From: Campylobacteraceae bacterium | GTDB lineage: Bacteria > Campylobacterota > Campylobacteria > Campylobacterales > Sulfurovaceae | Direction: 5' to 3' | Length of the DNA: 64,000 nt | Assembly: GCA_027080995.1 (NCBI GenBank) | Contig: JALWNT010000101.1 | Coordinates: 1-64,000 of the forward strand | Shown: in pieces, positions 25,615-33,489 of the stretch | Position numbering within the stretch: the first letter of the stretch is position 1 | Layout: each line of letters begins with the position of its first letter | Position numbers and translations under genes: made by a program | The notes under the pieces: generated by a model | Databases searched by the model: none | What the model saw: the letters and a program-made list of their open reading frames with translations, nothing else | What the model was told of the DNA's origin: nothing

Positions 25615-26646
25615 TTACTTGAGGTTGGGCTTGGGGGTTTTGTCGTTGCTGGCGGGCAGCATGGGGTAGCGGACGTAAGGCTTCTTGCCGGTCAACGCGC
25701 CGAAGAAGGCTTTGATCTTCATCGCCTCTTCGTCGCTGATCGTGGTGCCCAGCTGTGTCTCTCCCATGATCTTGATCGCCTCTTCGATGCTCCAGACCGC
25801 ACCGTTGTGGAAGTAGGGGCGGGTCTCGAGGATATTACGAAGGGTGGGGACTTTGACCATGCCGTTCTTGTCACCCTTGAAATCGCCTACGTTGGCGTAC
25901 TTGTAAGGCTTGGCTACGGGGAAGGGCTGCATGCTTCCGCCCAGGGCCACACCGTTGTGACAGCTGGCGCATCCCTTGTCGATGAAGACCTTCAAGCCCT
26001 CTTTCTCCTCTTTGCTCAATGCGTTCTCATTGCCGTTGAGGTAGTCATCGTAGCGAGAGGGAGTCACTAGTGTCCGTTCGAAATCACCGATTACATCGGC
26101 TACGTCTTTAAAAGTCGGAACAAATTTGGGATCGTTGTAAGCCTCCTGGAACTCTTTGACATATTCGGGCATGGAACGAACCACCTTCTCGACATGCTCT
26201 TTGGTCGCCGCCATTTCAGGAGAAGCCTGCATCGGCCCTTGAGCCTGATCTTCTACGTCCGGACTCCGGCCGTCCCAGAACTGTCTTTTTGCAAAGACGG
26301 CGTTGTAGACGGTGGGGGAGTTGAGATGATGAGGGTTGTGCCGCCACATATGCCCCGTCGCGGGTCCGACACCGTCCACTCCACCGGTGGCCAGGTTGTG
26401 GCAGGTGTTACAACTGATCAGTCCACTTTTGGAAAGACGGGGATCAAAATAGAGCTTTTTCCCCAACTCCACCTTTTTGTCGGTGACAGGGTTCTTGGGA
26501 TTATCAGTCAGCTTGAAGAGCGCCGTCTTGTCTTCAGGGATCGGCTGAAGCCCCGCTTTCTTCGCTTTATCCATCAGGCCACCAGACGCAGACACACTCA
26601 TTGTCAATGTAGCAATCAGACTCAGTGTAATTGTGGTTTTTTTCAT
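25615..26646 (-). CDS. Di-haem cytochrome c peroxidase
   Basis: 343 aa with a signal peptide MKKTTITLSLIATLTMSVSA. Two haem sites: CNTCH (low-potential, about residue 79-83) and CASCH (high-potential, about 221-225), with typical RPYFHNGAVWSIEEA and PTLRNI segments. It reduces periplasmic H2O2 using cytochrome c electrons, a common defence in microaerobic Campylobacterota. Monocistronic, with its own -10 box at 26729-26734 and terminator. Confidence 0.94.
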   Translation of the reverse strand: MKKTTITLSLIATLTMSVSASGGLMDKAKKAGLQPIPEDKTALFKLTDNPKNPVTDKKVELGKKLYFDPRLSKSGLISCNTCHNLATGGVDGVGPATGHMWRHNPHHLNSPTVYNAVFAKRQFWDGRSPDVEDQAQGPMQASPEMAATKEHVEKVVRSMPEYVKEFQEAYNDPKFVPTFKDVADVIGDFERTLVTPSRYDDYLNGNENALSKEEKEGLKVFIDKGCASCHNGVALGGSMQPFPVAKPYKYANVGDFKGDKNGMVKVPTLRNILETRPYFHNGAVWSIEEAIKIMGETQLGTTISDEEAMKIKAFFGALTGKKPYVRYPMLPASNDKTPKPNLK

Positions 26647-26728
26647 ACTCTCTCCTCATTTTGTAAATTTTCGATTCTCTTTTACGGAAACAAGGGTCCT
26701 CTCATTTCTCCAAGAGAATTCGTCTGAG

Positions 26729-26734
26729 ATTATA
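26729..26734 (-). promoter_or_regulatory. -10 box (TATAAT) of the peroxidase gene
   Basis: Leftward TATAAT in an AT-rich stretch 83 bp upstream of the peroxidase start. The remaining 26735-26832 region is AT-rich without a recognised site. Confidence 0.5.
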
Positions 26735-26832
26735 TATACTATTCGATAAAAAATGTCTTTAACAAATAGATAATATAGGATTTATATATTCTAATTGGAA
26801 AAACTATCGATAAACAGCATATGAATCCAAAA

Positions 26833-28080
26833 TCAGTAGAGAGAAATTCCCGTGAAATAGAGCGCCATCTCCGCCGCGATCCCCGCCAGGAAGATCCAGA
26901 GGATGTTGAGCTTGAGGTAGCGCACCGCGATCAGGGCCCCCACGGCCCAGATGTAGGTGGCAGGGGAGACGAGGCTGACGCGCCCCAGGCTCAGCACGAC
27001 AAAAAAGAGCATCCCTGTGAAAGCGGCCAGGATGCCCCGCAGCGCCTTGCGGATCCAGGGGTTGCGCTTGATCTTTTCGTAGAGTTCGGTCATCACGAGG
27101 GTGTAGAAAAAGGAGGGGTAGAACATCCCCACCGTCGCCAGAGCGCTGCCCAGGAGCCCCGCTACCTTGTAGCCGATGAAGGTAGCGGTGATGAGGAAGG
27201 GCCCGGGGGTGATCTGCCCAAAGGCGATTCCGTCGGCGAACTCTTTGAGCGTGAGCCAGTGGTGGGAGGCCACCGCCTCCTGCTGGAGCAGCGGCATAAT
27301 GGTCATCCCGTTGCCGAAAGCCACGGCGCCTACCTTGAACATCGACCCGAGCAGCCGCCCCGCTTCGCTATGCCAGAGAAGACCCAGCGCCAGCAATCCG
27401 GCGAAGAGCGCACCGCTAAAAAGCAGCCCCGCCAGGCGCCACTGCCATTTGCCGGGGATCGGCATGGCCGTTTGGGGGCCTTGCTTTTGCATCTCGGGCT
27501 GCTGTTTCCAAAAGAGCGCCAACCCCAGGACAATGGCAAGCAGAATGATCCAGAAGGCATTGACGTGAAAGAGCATCAGGATAAAAGCGAGCCCCGCCAA
27601 AAAGGCAGTCCCCGCGCCGGAGAGGTAGCGTCCGGAGAAGTCGATGGCGACGTGGAGCACGATCCCCACCACCATCGCCTCCAGGACGATAAAGAGGGGA
27701 TGAACCCAGCTCACCTGCCCGTAACGGAAATAGAGCCAGGAGAGCAGCAGCATCAGCCCATAGGAGGGCAGTACGAAAAGGAACGTAGCGAGAAAGGCAC
27801 CGACGAAGCCTTTGATCCGGTAAGCGGCGTAGGCGGCGAGATTGAAGAGAATCGGGCCGGGATAGAGCTGCACCATCGCCAGCCCCTCGTCCATCTCCTC
27901 CTGGCTCAGCCAGCGCCTCCCGATGATCAATGCCTTGAGCTGCTGGAGCATCGCCATAGAGTAGGCGCTCAAGCCGATGAGGAAAAAGGCCCAGAGCAGC
28001 TCCCAAAGTGGAGGGACGATCCGTTGGGGGGTCGTTTTGGAAGAAATTGAATCCTCTATTGCACCTTGGGATTGTGGCAT
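26833..28080 (-). CDS. chrA: Chromate transporter (ChrA family)
   Basis: 415-aa duplicated membrane protein of the CHR superfamily. The first half has MVQLYPGPILFNLAAYAAYR and the second AFGQITPGPFLITATFIGY, the twin P-G-P motifs of long-chain ChrA, with about 10-12 membrane segments. It exports or exchanges chromate for sulfate in characterised members; sulfate-related neighbours (TauE, rhodaneses) leave the true substrate open. Its start overlaps the small upstream gene by 25 nt. Confidence 0.9.
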   Translation of the reverse strand: MPQSQGAIEDSISSKTTPQRIVPPLWELLWAFFLIGLSAYSMAMLQQLKALIIGRRWLSQEEMDEGLAMVQLYPGPILFNLAAYAAYRIKGFVGAFLATFLFVLPSYGLMLLLSWLYFRYGQVSWVHPLFIVLEAMVVGIVLHVAIDFSGRYLSGAGTAFLAGLAFILMLFHVNAFWIILLAIVLGLALFWKQQPEMQKQGPQTAMPIPGKWQWRLAGLLFSGALFAGLLALGLLWHSEAGRLLGSMFKVGAVAFGNGMTIMPLLQQEAVASHHWLTLKEFADGIAFGQITPGPFLITATFIGYKVAGLLGSALATVGMFYPSFFYTLVMTELYEKIKRNPWIRKALRGILAAFTGMLFFVVLSLGRVSLVSPATYIWAVGALIAVRYLKLNILWIFLAGIAAEMALYFTGISLY

Positions 28081-28304
28081 TTCCGGTTCCGTACCTCTTT
28101 GATCTCTTTGACCCGTTTTTCCAGATCCAGCAGCATCTCATACTGCTCGGAGTGGGTATGCCCTTTTGATTCCATCCGCCGTTTGCGTTCTTCGATCGTT
28201 TCGAGCCATTCGTCGATGATCTCGTCGGGGATGGAACAATCCGTAGCCTCTTTTTTTTCGTTTTCGACGATCCAGTCGGCGATCTTTTTCATAATGTGCA
28301 TCAT
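28056..28304 (-). CDS. Small helical protein, unknown function
   Basis: 82 aa, highly charged and predicted helical throughout (runs such as EWLETIEERKRR and LEKRVKEIKEVR suggest coiled coil). No recognised domain. AAAGGA precedes the first ATG; a second ATG four codons in is also possible. It sits between tauE and chrA and overlaps chrA by 25 nt, so it is likely co-transcribed. Confidence 0.6.
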   Translation of the reverse strand: MMHIMKKIADWIVENEKKEATDCSIPDEIIDEWLETIEERKRRMESKGHTHSEQYEMLLDLEKRVKEIKEVRNRKCHNPKVQ

Positions 28305-28314
28305 AACGGATCCT

Positions 28315-29076
28315 TTAGAAGTGGAGCTTCAGAAGCCCCATAATCATTTTGGCCGCCAGCAGCAGCAAAAGCACGGCGATGAGTTTCTTGACCTGGGCGG
28401 GGGTCAGGCGGTAGTGCATAATGAAGTCTCCCAGATACCCTCCCAGCACCGCGGCGACGGTGACGACCCCCAGGAGCACCCAGTCCATCTGCACGAAACT
28501 CAGGTAGGTGAAAAAGGCTCCCAAAGAGGAGAAGGGGATGATGAAGCTCACGGCGTAGGCGGCCTTTTTGGCGTCAAATCCCAGCAGGATCAGCAGCGGC
28601 ATAATCAACGCTCCGCCGCCCACACCGATCATCCCCGAGATGATCCCGACGACGAAGCCGATGAGAAAAAGGATCCAGGCTTTGTCGTAGACCACCTTGG
28701 TTTCGCGCTTGGTATAGAGCAGCAAAATCGCCGCGGTGATCAAGAAAGCGACCAGGATCCATTTGACCACGACGACGGGGACGTATTGGGAGCTCCAGGC
28801 CCCCAGGGGCGTGGCGAGCAAAATGGCGATGACCAGCGGCAGGGCGAAGCGGATATCGAGCACCCCGCGGAAGAAGTTCATCACCGAAGCGGTGATCGTG
28901 GAGGAGCTATTGATGAAAAGCCCGATCGCCTTGGCGAGATTCAGGGGCATCCCCATCATATTGAAGGTCGGCACCAGCACGATGGCCGAGCCCACCCCGC
29001 CCATCGCAAAGAGCGTCGAGAGCCCCAGGGTCAGCAGAAAGTAGATCCCGTAGTGGATCAGTTCCGGCGTGCTCAT
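28315..29076 (-). CDS. Sulfite exporter TauE/SafE family permease
   Basis: 253-aa membrane protein with about eight helices and the duplicated TauE plan: GVGSAIVLVPTF in the first half and GMIGVGGGALIMPLLIL in the second. Family members move sulfite, sulfoacetate or other sulfur anions. It is followed by the small helical gene and preceded 4 bp away by a rhodanese gene, a pairing that suggests a sulfur-related substrate. Confidence 0.88.
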   Translation of the reverse strand: MSTPELIHYGIYFLLTLGLSTLFAMGGVGSAIVLVPTFNMMGMPLNLAKAIGLFINSSSTITASVMNFFRGVLDIRFALPLVIAILLATPLGAWSSQYVPVVVVKWILVAFLITAAILLLYTKRETKVVYDKAWILFLIGFVVGIISGMIGVGGGALIMPLLILLGFDAKKAAYAVSFIIPFSSLGAFFTYLSFVQMDWVLLGVVTVAAVLGGYLGDFIMHYRLTPAQVKKLIAVLLLLLAAKMIMGLLKLHF

Positions 29077-29080
29077 CGTC

Positions 29081-29443
29081 TCAGAGCTTCAGATCTTTGG
29101 CTTTGCCGCCTTTGAGGCGTTCCATCAGGCCCAGCAGGCCGCCGACAAGGTATTTGACCTCGAAGCCTTTGGAAGCGAGGTAGGTGCGGGCCATATTGGA
29201 GCGGTCGGAATGGGGACAGGCGACGACCAGGAGCTTCTCTTTGGGGAGCTCGTCGAGACGCTCGGGCAGCTCGGGCGCCGGGATCTGCAGGCCGAAATTG
29301 AGCTGCCAAACCTTGGTCTCGAAGGGAACACGGATGTCGATGAGCTCCGCTTCGCCTTTGTTGTAGAGCTCGATGAACTCTTCGATCTCGATGCGCATAT
29401 TTTTCATTTCGCTGGGGACGATGTTCAGAGGAAAGGTGTTCAT
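29081..29443 (-). CDS. Rhodanese-like protein (first of two)
   Basis: 120-aa single-domain rhodanese. The catalytic Cys lies in VVACPHSDRSN (about residue 75), and the domain has ELIDIRVPFE at the front and GFEVKYLVGGLLG at the back. No signal peptide, so a cytoplasmic persulfide carrier or sulfurtransferase is likely. Co-directional with the TauE gene 4 bp away and a second rhodanese 139 bp upstream. Confidence 0.85.
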   Translation of the reverse strand: MNTFPLNIVPSEMKNMRIEIEEFIELYNKGEAELIDIRVPFETKVWQLNFGLQIPAPELPERLDELPKEKLLVVACPHSDRSNMARTYLASKGFEVKYLVGGLLGLMERLKGGKAKDLKL

Positions 29444-29461
29444 TTTGTTCTCCTTGTTTTT

Positions 29462-29566
29462 GTGTTAAGTGCTATGTGTTACGTGTTACGATTTTTGGTG
29501 CTTGTCCGCACACAATGCCGTTGCCGGAGGCAACTCAATGCCCGATGCCGATCCGCAAAGCGGATC
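29462..29566. repeat. Heptamer repeat and two mini-palindromes
   Basis: Four GTGTTAA/GTGCTAT/GTGTTAC units (29462-29489), then TTGCC-GGA-GGCAA (29521-29533) and GATCCGC-AAA-GCGGATC (29550-29566), in the spacer between the two rhodanese genes. Same architecture as the other spacer islands. Confidence 0.75.
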
Positions 29567-29582
29567 ACAATGCCTTCGGTAT

Positions 29583-29969
29583 CTATCGGATCTTCTCCAT
29601 ATACTTCTTCGCCTTATCTCCCCGCAGATAGTCGACGATGCCGAGCATCCCGTCGGTGAGGTAGCGGGCCTCGAAGCCTTTGAGCTTGAGAAAAAGCCGG
29701 GCGATCTCGGCCCGGTCATAGTGGGGGCACATCGTGACGATGGTCAGATCCCGATCCAGCTCGTCCAGCCGGTCGGGAAGTTCGTTGAGAGGGATGTGCT
29801 GGCCGAAGCCGATGTGCCACGCCTCGTACTCTTCCCGGAAACGGATGTCGATCACCTGGGCTTTGCCCGCGGCGTAGAGCTCGAACATCTCGGGCAGCTG
29901 GATCTTCATCGCTTTGCGCTCGTCGTAGTCGAAGCTGCGCAGGTACTCATCGAAGCTTTGTTCGTTCAT
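29583..29969 (-). CDS. Rhodanese-like protein (second of two)
   Basis: 128 aa from the ATG at 29969 (MNEQSFDEYL), which overlaps the CDF transporter stop by 4 nt; a longer frame exists but runs into that gene. Catalytic Cys in VTMCPHYDRAEIA, with VIDIRFREEYEAWHIGFG before it. It is a paralogue of the 29081-29443 protein (shared FG..IP..ELP.RLDEL). The pair probably arose by duplication. Confidence 0.85.
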   Translation of the reverse strand: MNEQSFDEYLRSFDYDERKAMKIQLPEMFELYAAGKAQVIDIRFREEYEAWHIGFGQHIPLNELPDRLDELDRDLTIVTMCPHYDRAEIARLFLKLKGFEARYLTDGMLGIVDYLRGDKAKKYMEKIR

Positions 29970-30865
29970 TGGACGATCCTTTCTTTGTTGTCGTTTCGGC
30001 CGTATTCGCACTGGAAGGTACTGTGCTCGATGCCGAAGGCGTCGTGGAGCTTACGCTCGATCCGGTCGATCACCTCGGTAGCCTTGGAGAGGGGCAGATC
30101 CTCGCGAAAGTCCAGATGGGCCTCCTGAAAGATCCGCTTGTCGTCCAACTGCCAGAGGTGCAGATGGTGGGCGTTGGCGATCTCGGGCTCTTCCTCGATC
30201 GCTTCGGCCACCGCCTCCACGTCGATGCCGCGGGGAGTGAACTGCATCAGGATCGCTCCGCTTTCGCGCACCAGGTCGAAGGAGGCCCAGATCAGATAGA
30301 GAGCGATCAGGACCGAGATCAGCGGATCGACCCAGAAAAGCTGCCAATAGTACATCAGCACCCCGCCGACGACCACCGCTGCGGAGGTCATCACGTCGGT
30401 GAGCAGATGCAGATAGGCGGCCCGGACGTTCATACTCTCTTTGGCATCCTCCTTGACCAGCAGGACGCTGGCGGCGTTGAGGAGGATGCTCAGCAGCCCC
30501 AGCCCGATGACCCAGCCCGAAGCGATGGGCTCGGGGTGGAGAAACTTGCGAACCGCCTCGACGATCAAAAAGACTGCCACGGCGATCAGCACCGAGGCGT
30601 TGAAGAGCGCGGCGAGGATCTCGGCCCGCTTGTAGCCGAAGGTCCGCGACTCGGTGCCGGGCTTGACCGCCAGGCGGTTGGCCCCCCAGGCGATGAGTAG
30701 GGCCAGCACGTCGCTGAAGTTGTGCATCGCGTCGCTCAGCAGTGCCAGGGACCCCGAGAGGAAACCTCCGACGATCTGGGAGACGGTGATGAGGACGTTG
30801 AGGAGAATGGTGATCAAAAGGTTCTTACCGCTCACCTCGTGGTGATGGTGGTGGTGTTCTGCCAT
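29966..30865 (-). CDS. Cation diffusion facilitator (CDF) transporter
   Basis: 299-aa CDF protein with six membrane helices. Transport-site motifs: LSDAMHNFSDVLAL (HxxxD) in TM2 and HLLTDVMTSAAV in TM5. The C-terminal cytoplasmic metal-sensing domain contains NAHHLHLWQ. The N-terminus reads MAEHHHHHHEV, a natural six-His run likely to bind Zn, Ni or Co. Exports divalent metal in exchange for protons. Its stop overlaps the second rhodanese start. Confidence 0.92.
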   Translation of the reverse strand: MAEHHHHHHEVSGKNLLITILLNVLITVSQIVGGFLSGSLALLSDAMHNFSDVLALLIAWGANRLAVKPGTESRTFGYKRAEILAALFNASVLIAVAVFLIVEAVRKFLHPEPIASGWVIGLGLLSILLNAASVLLVKEDAKESMNVRAAYLHLLTDVMTSAAVVVGGVLMYYWQLFWVDPLISVLIALYLIWASFDLVRESGAILMQFTPRGIDVEAVAEAIEEEPEIANAHHLHLWQLDDKRIFQEAHLDFREDLPLSKATEVIDRIERKLHDAFGIEHSTFQCEYGRNDNKERIVQ

Positions 30866-30874
30866 TTGGACTCC

Positions 30875-31579
30875 TTAGCGGTTTCGGCTCTGGCCGAAAA
30901 ATTCCAGAAACATCAAAAAGAGGTTGATCAGATCCAGATAGAGCGCCAGGGCTCCCACAATGGCCACCCGGTTGAGGGCCTGGGGGTCGTCGCCGGCGAG
31001 GGCTTCGCCCATCTCCTTGATCTTCTGGGTATCGTAGGCGGTGAGGCCCACGAAGACGATGACGCCGATGACGCTGATCCACCACTCGAGCATCGGGCTG
31101 CCCAGGAAGAAGTTGACGACGATGGCGATGATGATCCCGATCAGCGCCGCAAAGAGCAGATGTCCCCAGGAGCTGAGGTCCTTGTCGGTGAAGTAACCGT
31201 AAAGGCTCATCACCCCGAAGGTCGCCGCCGCGACGAAAAAGGTCGTGACGATGGAGGCTTCGGTAAAAGCCAGCAGGATCGCCGCCAGGGTCATCCCGTC
31301 CACAATGGAAAAGAGAATGAAGAGCACCCGGGCCGTGGAGACCTGCATCTTGTTCATCCCCGCCGAGATGGCGACGACCAGCCCCAGTTCGATCAGCAGC
31401 AGGACCCAGATCATATAGGGGTTGCCAAAAAGCAGCTGGATCAAAGCCTGGGAGTGTGTCACCATAAAGGCCGAAAGCCCCGAGACCAACAGGCCGATGG
31501 TCATCCACTCGTAGACCGAACGCATCAGAATGTTGGTGCTGCGGGCATCCAGATCTCCCGCATAGAGTGCGCTACGCAT
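30875..31579 (-). CDS. Bax inhibitor-1/YccA family membrane protein
   Basis: 234-aa protein with seven hydrophobic helices of the BI-1 (TMBIM) family. Typical segments are LLVSGLSAFMVTHSQAL, GMTLAAILLAFTEASI and GLTAYDTQKIKEMG, which holds the conserved acidic pair of the closing gate. E. coli YccA modulates FtsH; family members can leak Ca2+. It lies just upstream of the CDF gene on the same strand. Confidence 0.9.
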   Translation of the reverse strand: MRSALYAGDLDARSTNILMRSVYEWMTIGLLVSGLSAFMVTHSQALIQLLFGNPYMIWVLLLIELGLVVAISAGMNKMQVSTARVLFILFSIVDGMTLAAILLAFTEASIVTTFFVAAATFGVMSLYGYFTDKDLSSWGHLLFAALIGIIIAIVVNFFLGSPMLEWWISVIGVIVFVGLTAYDTQKIKEMGEALAGDDPQALNRVAIVGALALYLDLINLFLMFLEFFGQSRNR

Positions 31580-31629
31580 CTTTGGCTCCTTGATAGGGAA
31601 ATTTCAATCCGGGGTCTGCCCCGAACCGA

Positions 31630-32589
31630 TCAGGCGTTTTCCAGAATGACTGTTTTGTAGAAGGGCTCCACCGGCCCTTCGACGATGTAGGGAAAGAGCG
31701 TCATCACCGCTTCGCGGAAGCGGATGTCGAGGTGGGAGTTCTCGTGATCCCAGACGGTTTGCCAGGTGCCGTGGAAGAGGTAATGGGTCTTGCCCCCCTC
31801 GCTGAAGGCCGACTGCAGGATCTCCGTGGTGACCGCTTTGCGGTAGTGGCGGTTTTGGTAGGAGCCGGGCTGACCTTCGGGGAAGCGGGGGTTGTAGTCG
31901 TAGTCCCCTTTGGCGGGGCGGAAGGTATCCTGGGCGATCTTGAGCAGCGCGGTGCTCTCTTTGTTGAAGGTCTTTTTGTCCTTCGTGAAGATCCCCACGT
32001 GGTTGTTGACGGTGAGCAGATCCTCCCGGGGGGCGTCTTTCTGGCTTCTGAGGAACTCGGCGACCTCTTTGCGGCTGGTGTAGATCCGCTTGCGGTCTCC
32101 CGCGGCGACGGTGACGTAGACCCCTTCGTGGTAATTCTTGCTGATGGGGCCGTATTTCTTCATCACCCCGGCGAAGGCTTCGCTCGCTTTGGACTTCTTG
32201 AGGTCACGGTAATTCTCGAAGCGAAGGAAGAGGGAGTAAAACAGCGGCATCGTGTTCTGCTTGGCGGCGTCGAGGTAGGCGGTCTTGAGGACCCCTTTGA
32301 GGTTACTGGGGTAATTCTTGACCATCGTGGAGTCGCCGACCATATTTTTCAGAGACATCGAGAGGAAGCCCCTCTTTTTTTTCATCTCTTTGGCCAGTTT
32401 GTCCATCTCATCGAGGAAATTGTCCTTGTGCTGTCCCATCAGGCGGCACTCGAAGTAGAGCGTCACCGGTCCTTCGGGGGTCTTCTCCCCTTTGCCGGGC
32501 TCGATCCGTCCCGCTGTCGCAAATCCGGGCATCGCAGCCACGGCACCCGCGGCCAGCGCCGCACTTTTGAGGAAATCACGTCGTTGCAT
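31630..32589 (-). CDS. Tat-exported protein with possible tandem ferredoxin-like domains
   Basis: 319 aa from the ATG at 32589, preceded by AAAGGAG. The N-terminus MQRRDFLKSAALAAGAVAA is a canonical twin-arginine signal, implying export of a folded, probably cofactor-bearing protein. The mature part appears to contain two ~100-residue repeats with strand-helix patterns like antibiotic-biosynthesis-monooxygenase folds (VTLYFECRLMG; GVYVTVAAGD), but I do not recognise a named family. The 67-codon upstream extension of the frame translates repeat A and is not used. Confidence 0.65.
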   Translation of the reverse strand: MQRRDFLKSAALAAGAVAAMPGFATAGRIEPGKGEKTPEGPVTLYFECRLMGQHKDNFLDEMDKLAKEMKKKRGFLSMSLKNMVGDSTMVKNYPSNLKGVLKTAYLDAAKQNTMPLFYSLFLRFENYRDLKKSKASEAFAGVMKKYGPISKNYHEGVYVTVAAGDRKRIYTSRKEVAEFLRSQKDAPREDLLTVNNHVGIFTKDKKTFNKESTALLKIAQDTFRPAKGDYDYNPRFPEGQPGSYQNRHYRKAVTTEILQSAFSEGGKTHYLFHGTWQTVWDHENSHLDIRFREAVMTLFPYIVEGPVEPFYKTVILENA

Positions 32590-32637
32590 TGTCTCTCCTT
32601 TTTCATTCATATTAAATTGGTTCTTCTTGTTCAGATA

Positions 32638-32801
32638 GGTTTCATTCGGTGGCGACAAAGGAGCGCTTGCCCCGAAGGGGTCCGCAGCCTCCACGGCTAC
32701 GCTACGCTCCGACCGTTGCGGTTCCGAAACTACGGAGGACAAGCAGTTGTCCTCCGCTTTACGCTTCTCATTAGCGACTACCGGAGCCACCGAATGAAAC
32801 C
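32638..32801. repeat. Family A inverted-repeat element, copy 2
   Basis: 164 bp bounded by a perfect 16-bp terminal inverted repeat GGTTTCATTCGGTGGC / GCCACCGAATGAAACC. Against copy 1 it differs at 16 positions plus one indel. Two changes in the left arm are matched by complementary changes in the right arm, so the stem is maintained. The GGAGGACAA-GCAG-TTGTCCTCC hairpin is unchanged. The flanks of this 278-bp gap (32590-32637, 32802-32867) hold only the Tat gene's ribosome site region and AT-rich sequence. Confidence 0.92.
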
Positions 32802-32867
32802 GCTTCTTTGCAGAAGACTCAATTTCAAAAGAAAGTATAACACCTTTGACTTAACAGTAGGTAAATA

Positions 32868-33449
32868 TCATTCGATCTCTTTGTTCTGATGGGCGTAGAG
32901 CAGGATCGCGACGAAGACTCCCCCCTGGACCACCCCCAGGACCACCTCGCTGATGACCGCCACCATCGCCGGCAGCGTCTGAGGAATCCAATCTCCCGAT
33001 CCCAGGGTCGTGAAGGTCACGGCGGAGATGTACATCGAGAGGATAAAGTCGTGGGATTGGATCGTCGCCAGATTCTCCGGCGGAAACTGGGAGTTGAGGT
33101 GAAAGAGGTGAAAGGGATCGAAGAACCAATAAACCGTAGCATAGAAGAAGATCGTGATCACCGTCACCTCCAGGTAGAGAAAGACCACGTGCAACAGGGC
33201 GATATGAAAGTGCCGCTTGGAGTGGCTGAAGATATAGATCGCCGTATCCAGCAGCAACAGGCGCGCCAGCACGATGTAGAGGATATCGAGAAACATAATC
33301 ACATCCCGATGAGCCAGAAACCACTCCTTGTAGTCGGCAAGCGCCCAGACCTGGGGAAGCAAAGGAAGCAGAACCATCGGAAGGATCAAAAAGGCGATGT
33401 TCTCGTTCTGGACATAGCGGTTCTTTCGGGAGACGAATCGGTTCAGCAT
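32868..33449 (-). CDS. Two-pore-segment ion channel (Ion_trans_2 type)
   Basis: 193-aa membrane protein. Hydrophobic segments at ~15-35, ~50-70 and ~80-105 precede a pore loop FTTLGSGDW (~151-159) and a final helix. The filter reads TLGSGD instead of the K+-channel consensus TVGYGD, so selectivity may differ. The start is ATG at 33449 with AAGGA upstream; a TTG seven codons earlier is less likely. No ligand-binding domain is attached. Confidence 0.75.
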   Translation of the reverse strand: MLNRFVSRKNRYVQNENIAFLILPMVLLPLLPQVWALADYKEWFLAHRDVIMFLDILYIVLARLLLLDTAIYIFSHSKRHFHIALLHVVFLYLEVTVITIFFYATVYWFFDPFHLFHLNSQFPPENLATIQSHDFILSMYISAVTFTTLGSGDWIPQTLPAMVAVISEVVLGVVQGGVFVAILLYAHQNKEIE

Positions 33450-33489
33450 AGAGGGGTCCTTGGGTATCAAATTTCCGGCAGAAGCAAAG

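Noticed and set aside
26821-28050. 409-aa plus-strand frame and a 349-aa frame following it
   Set aside because: Antisense of chrA and tauE; charged, low-complexity products typical of reversed membrane-protein genes.
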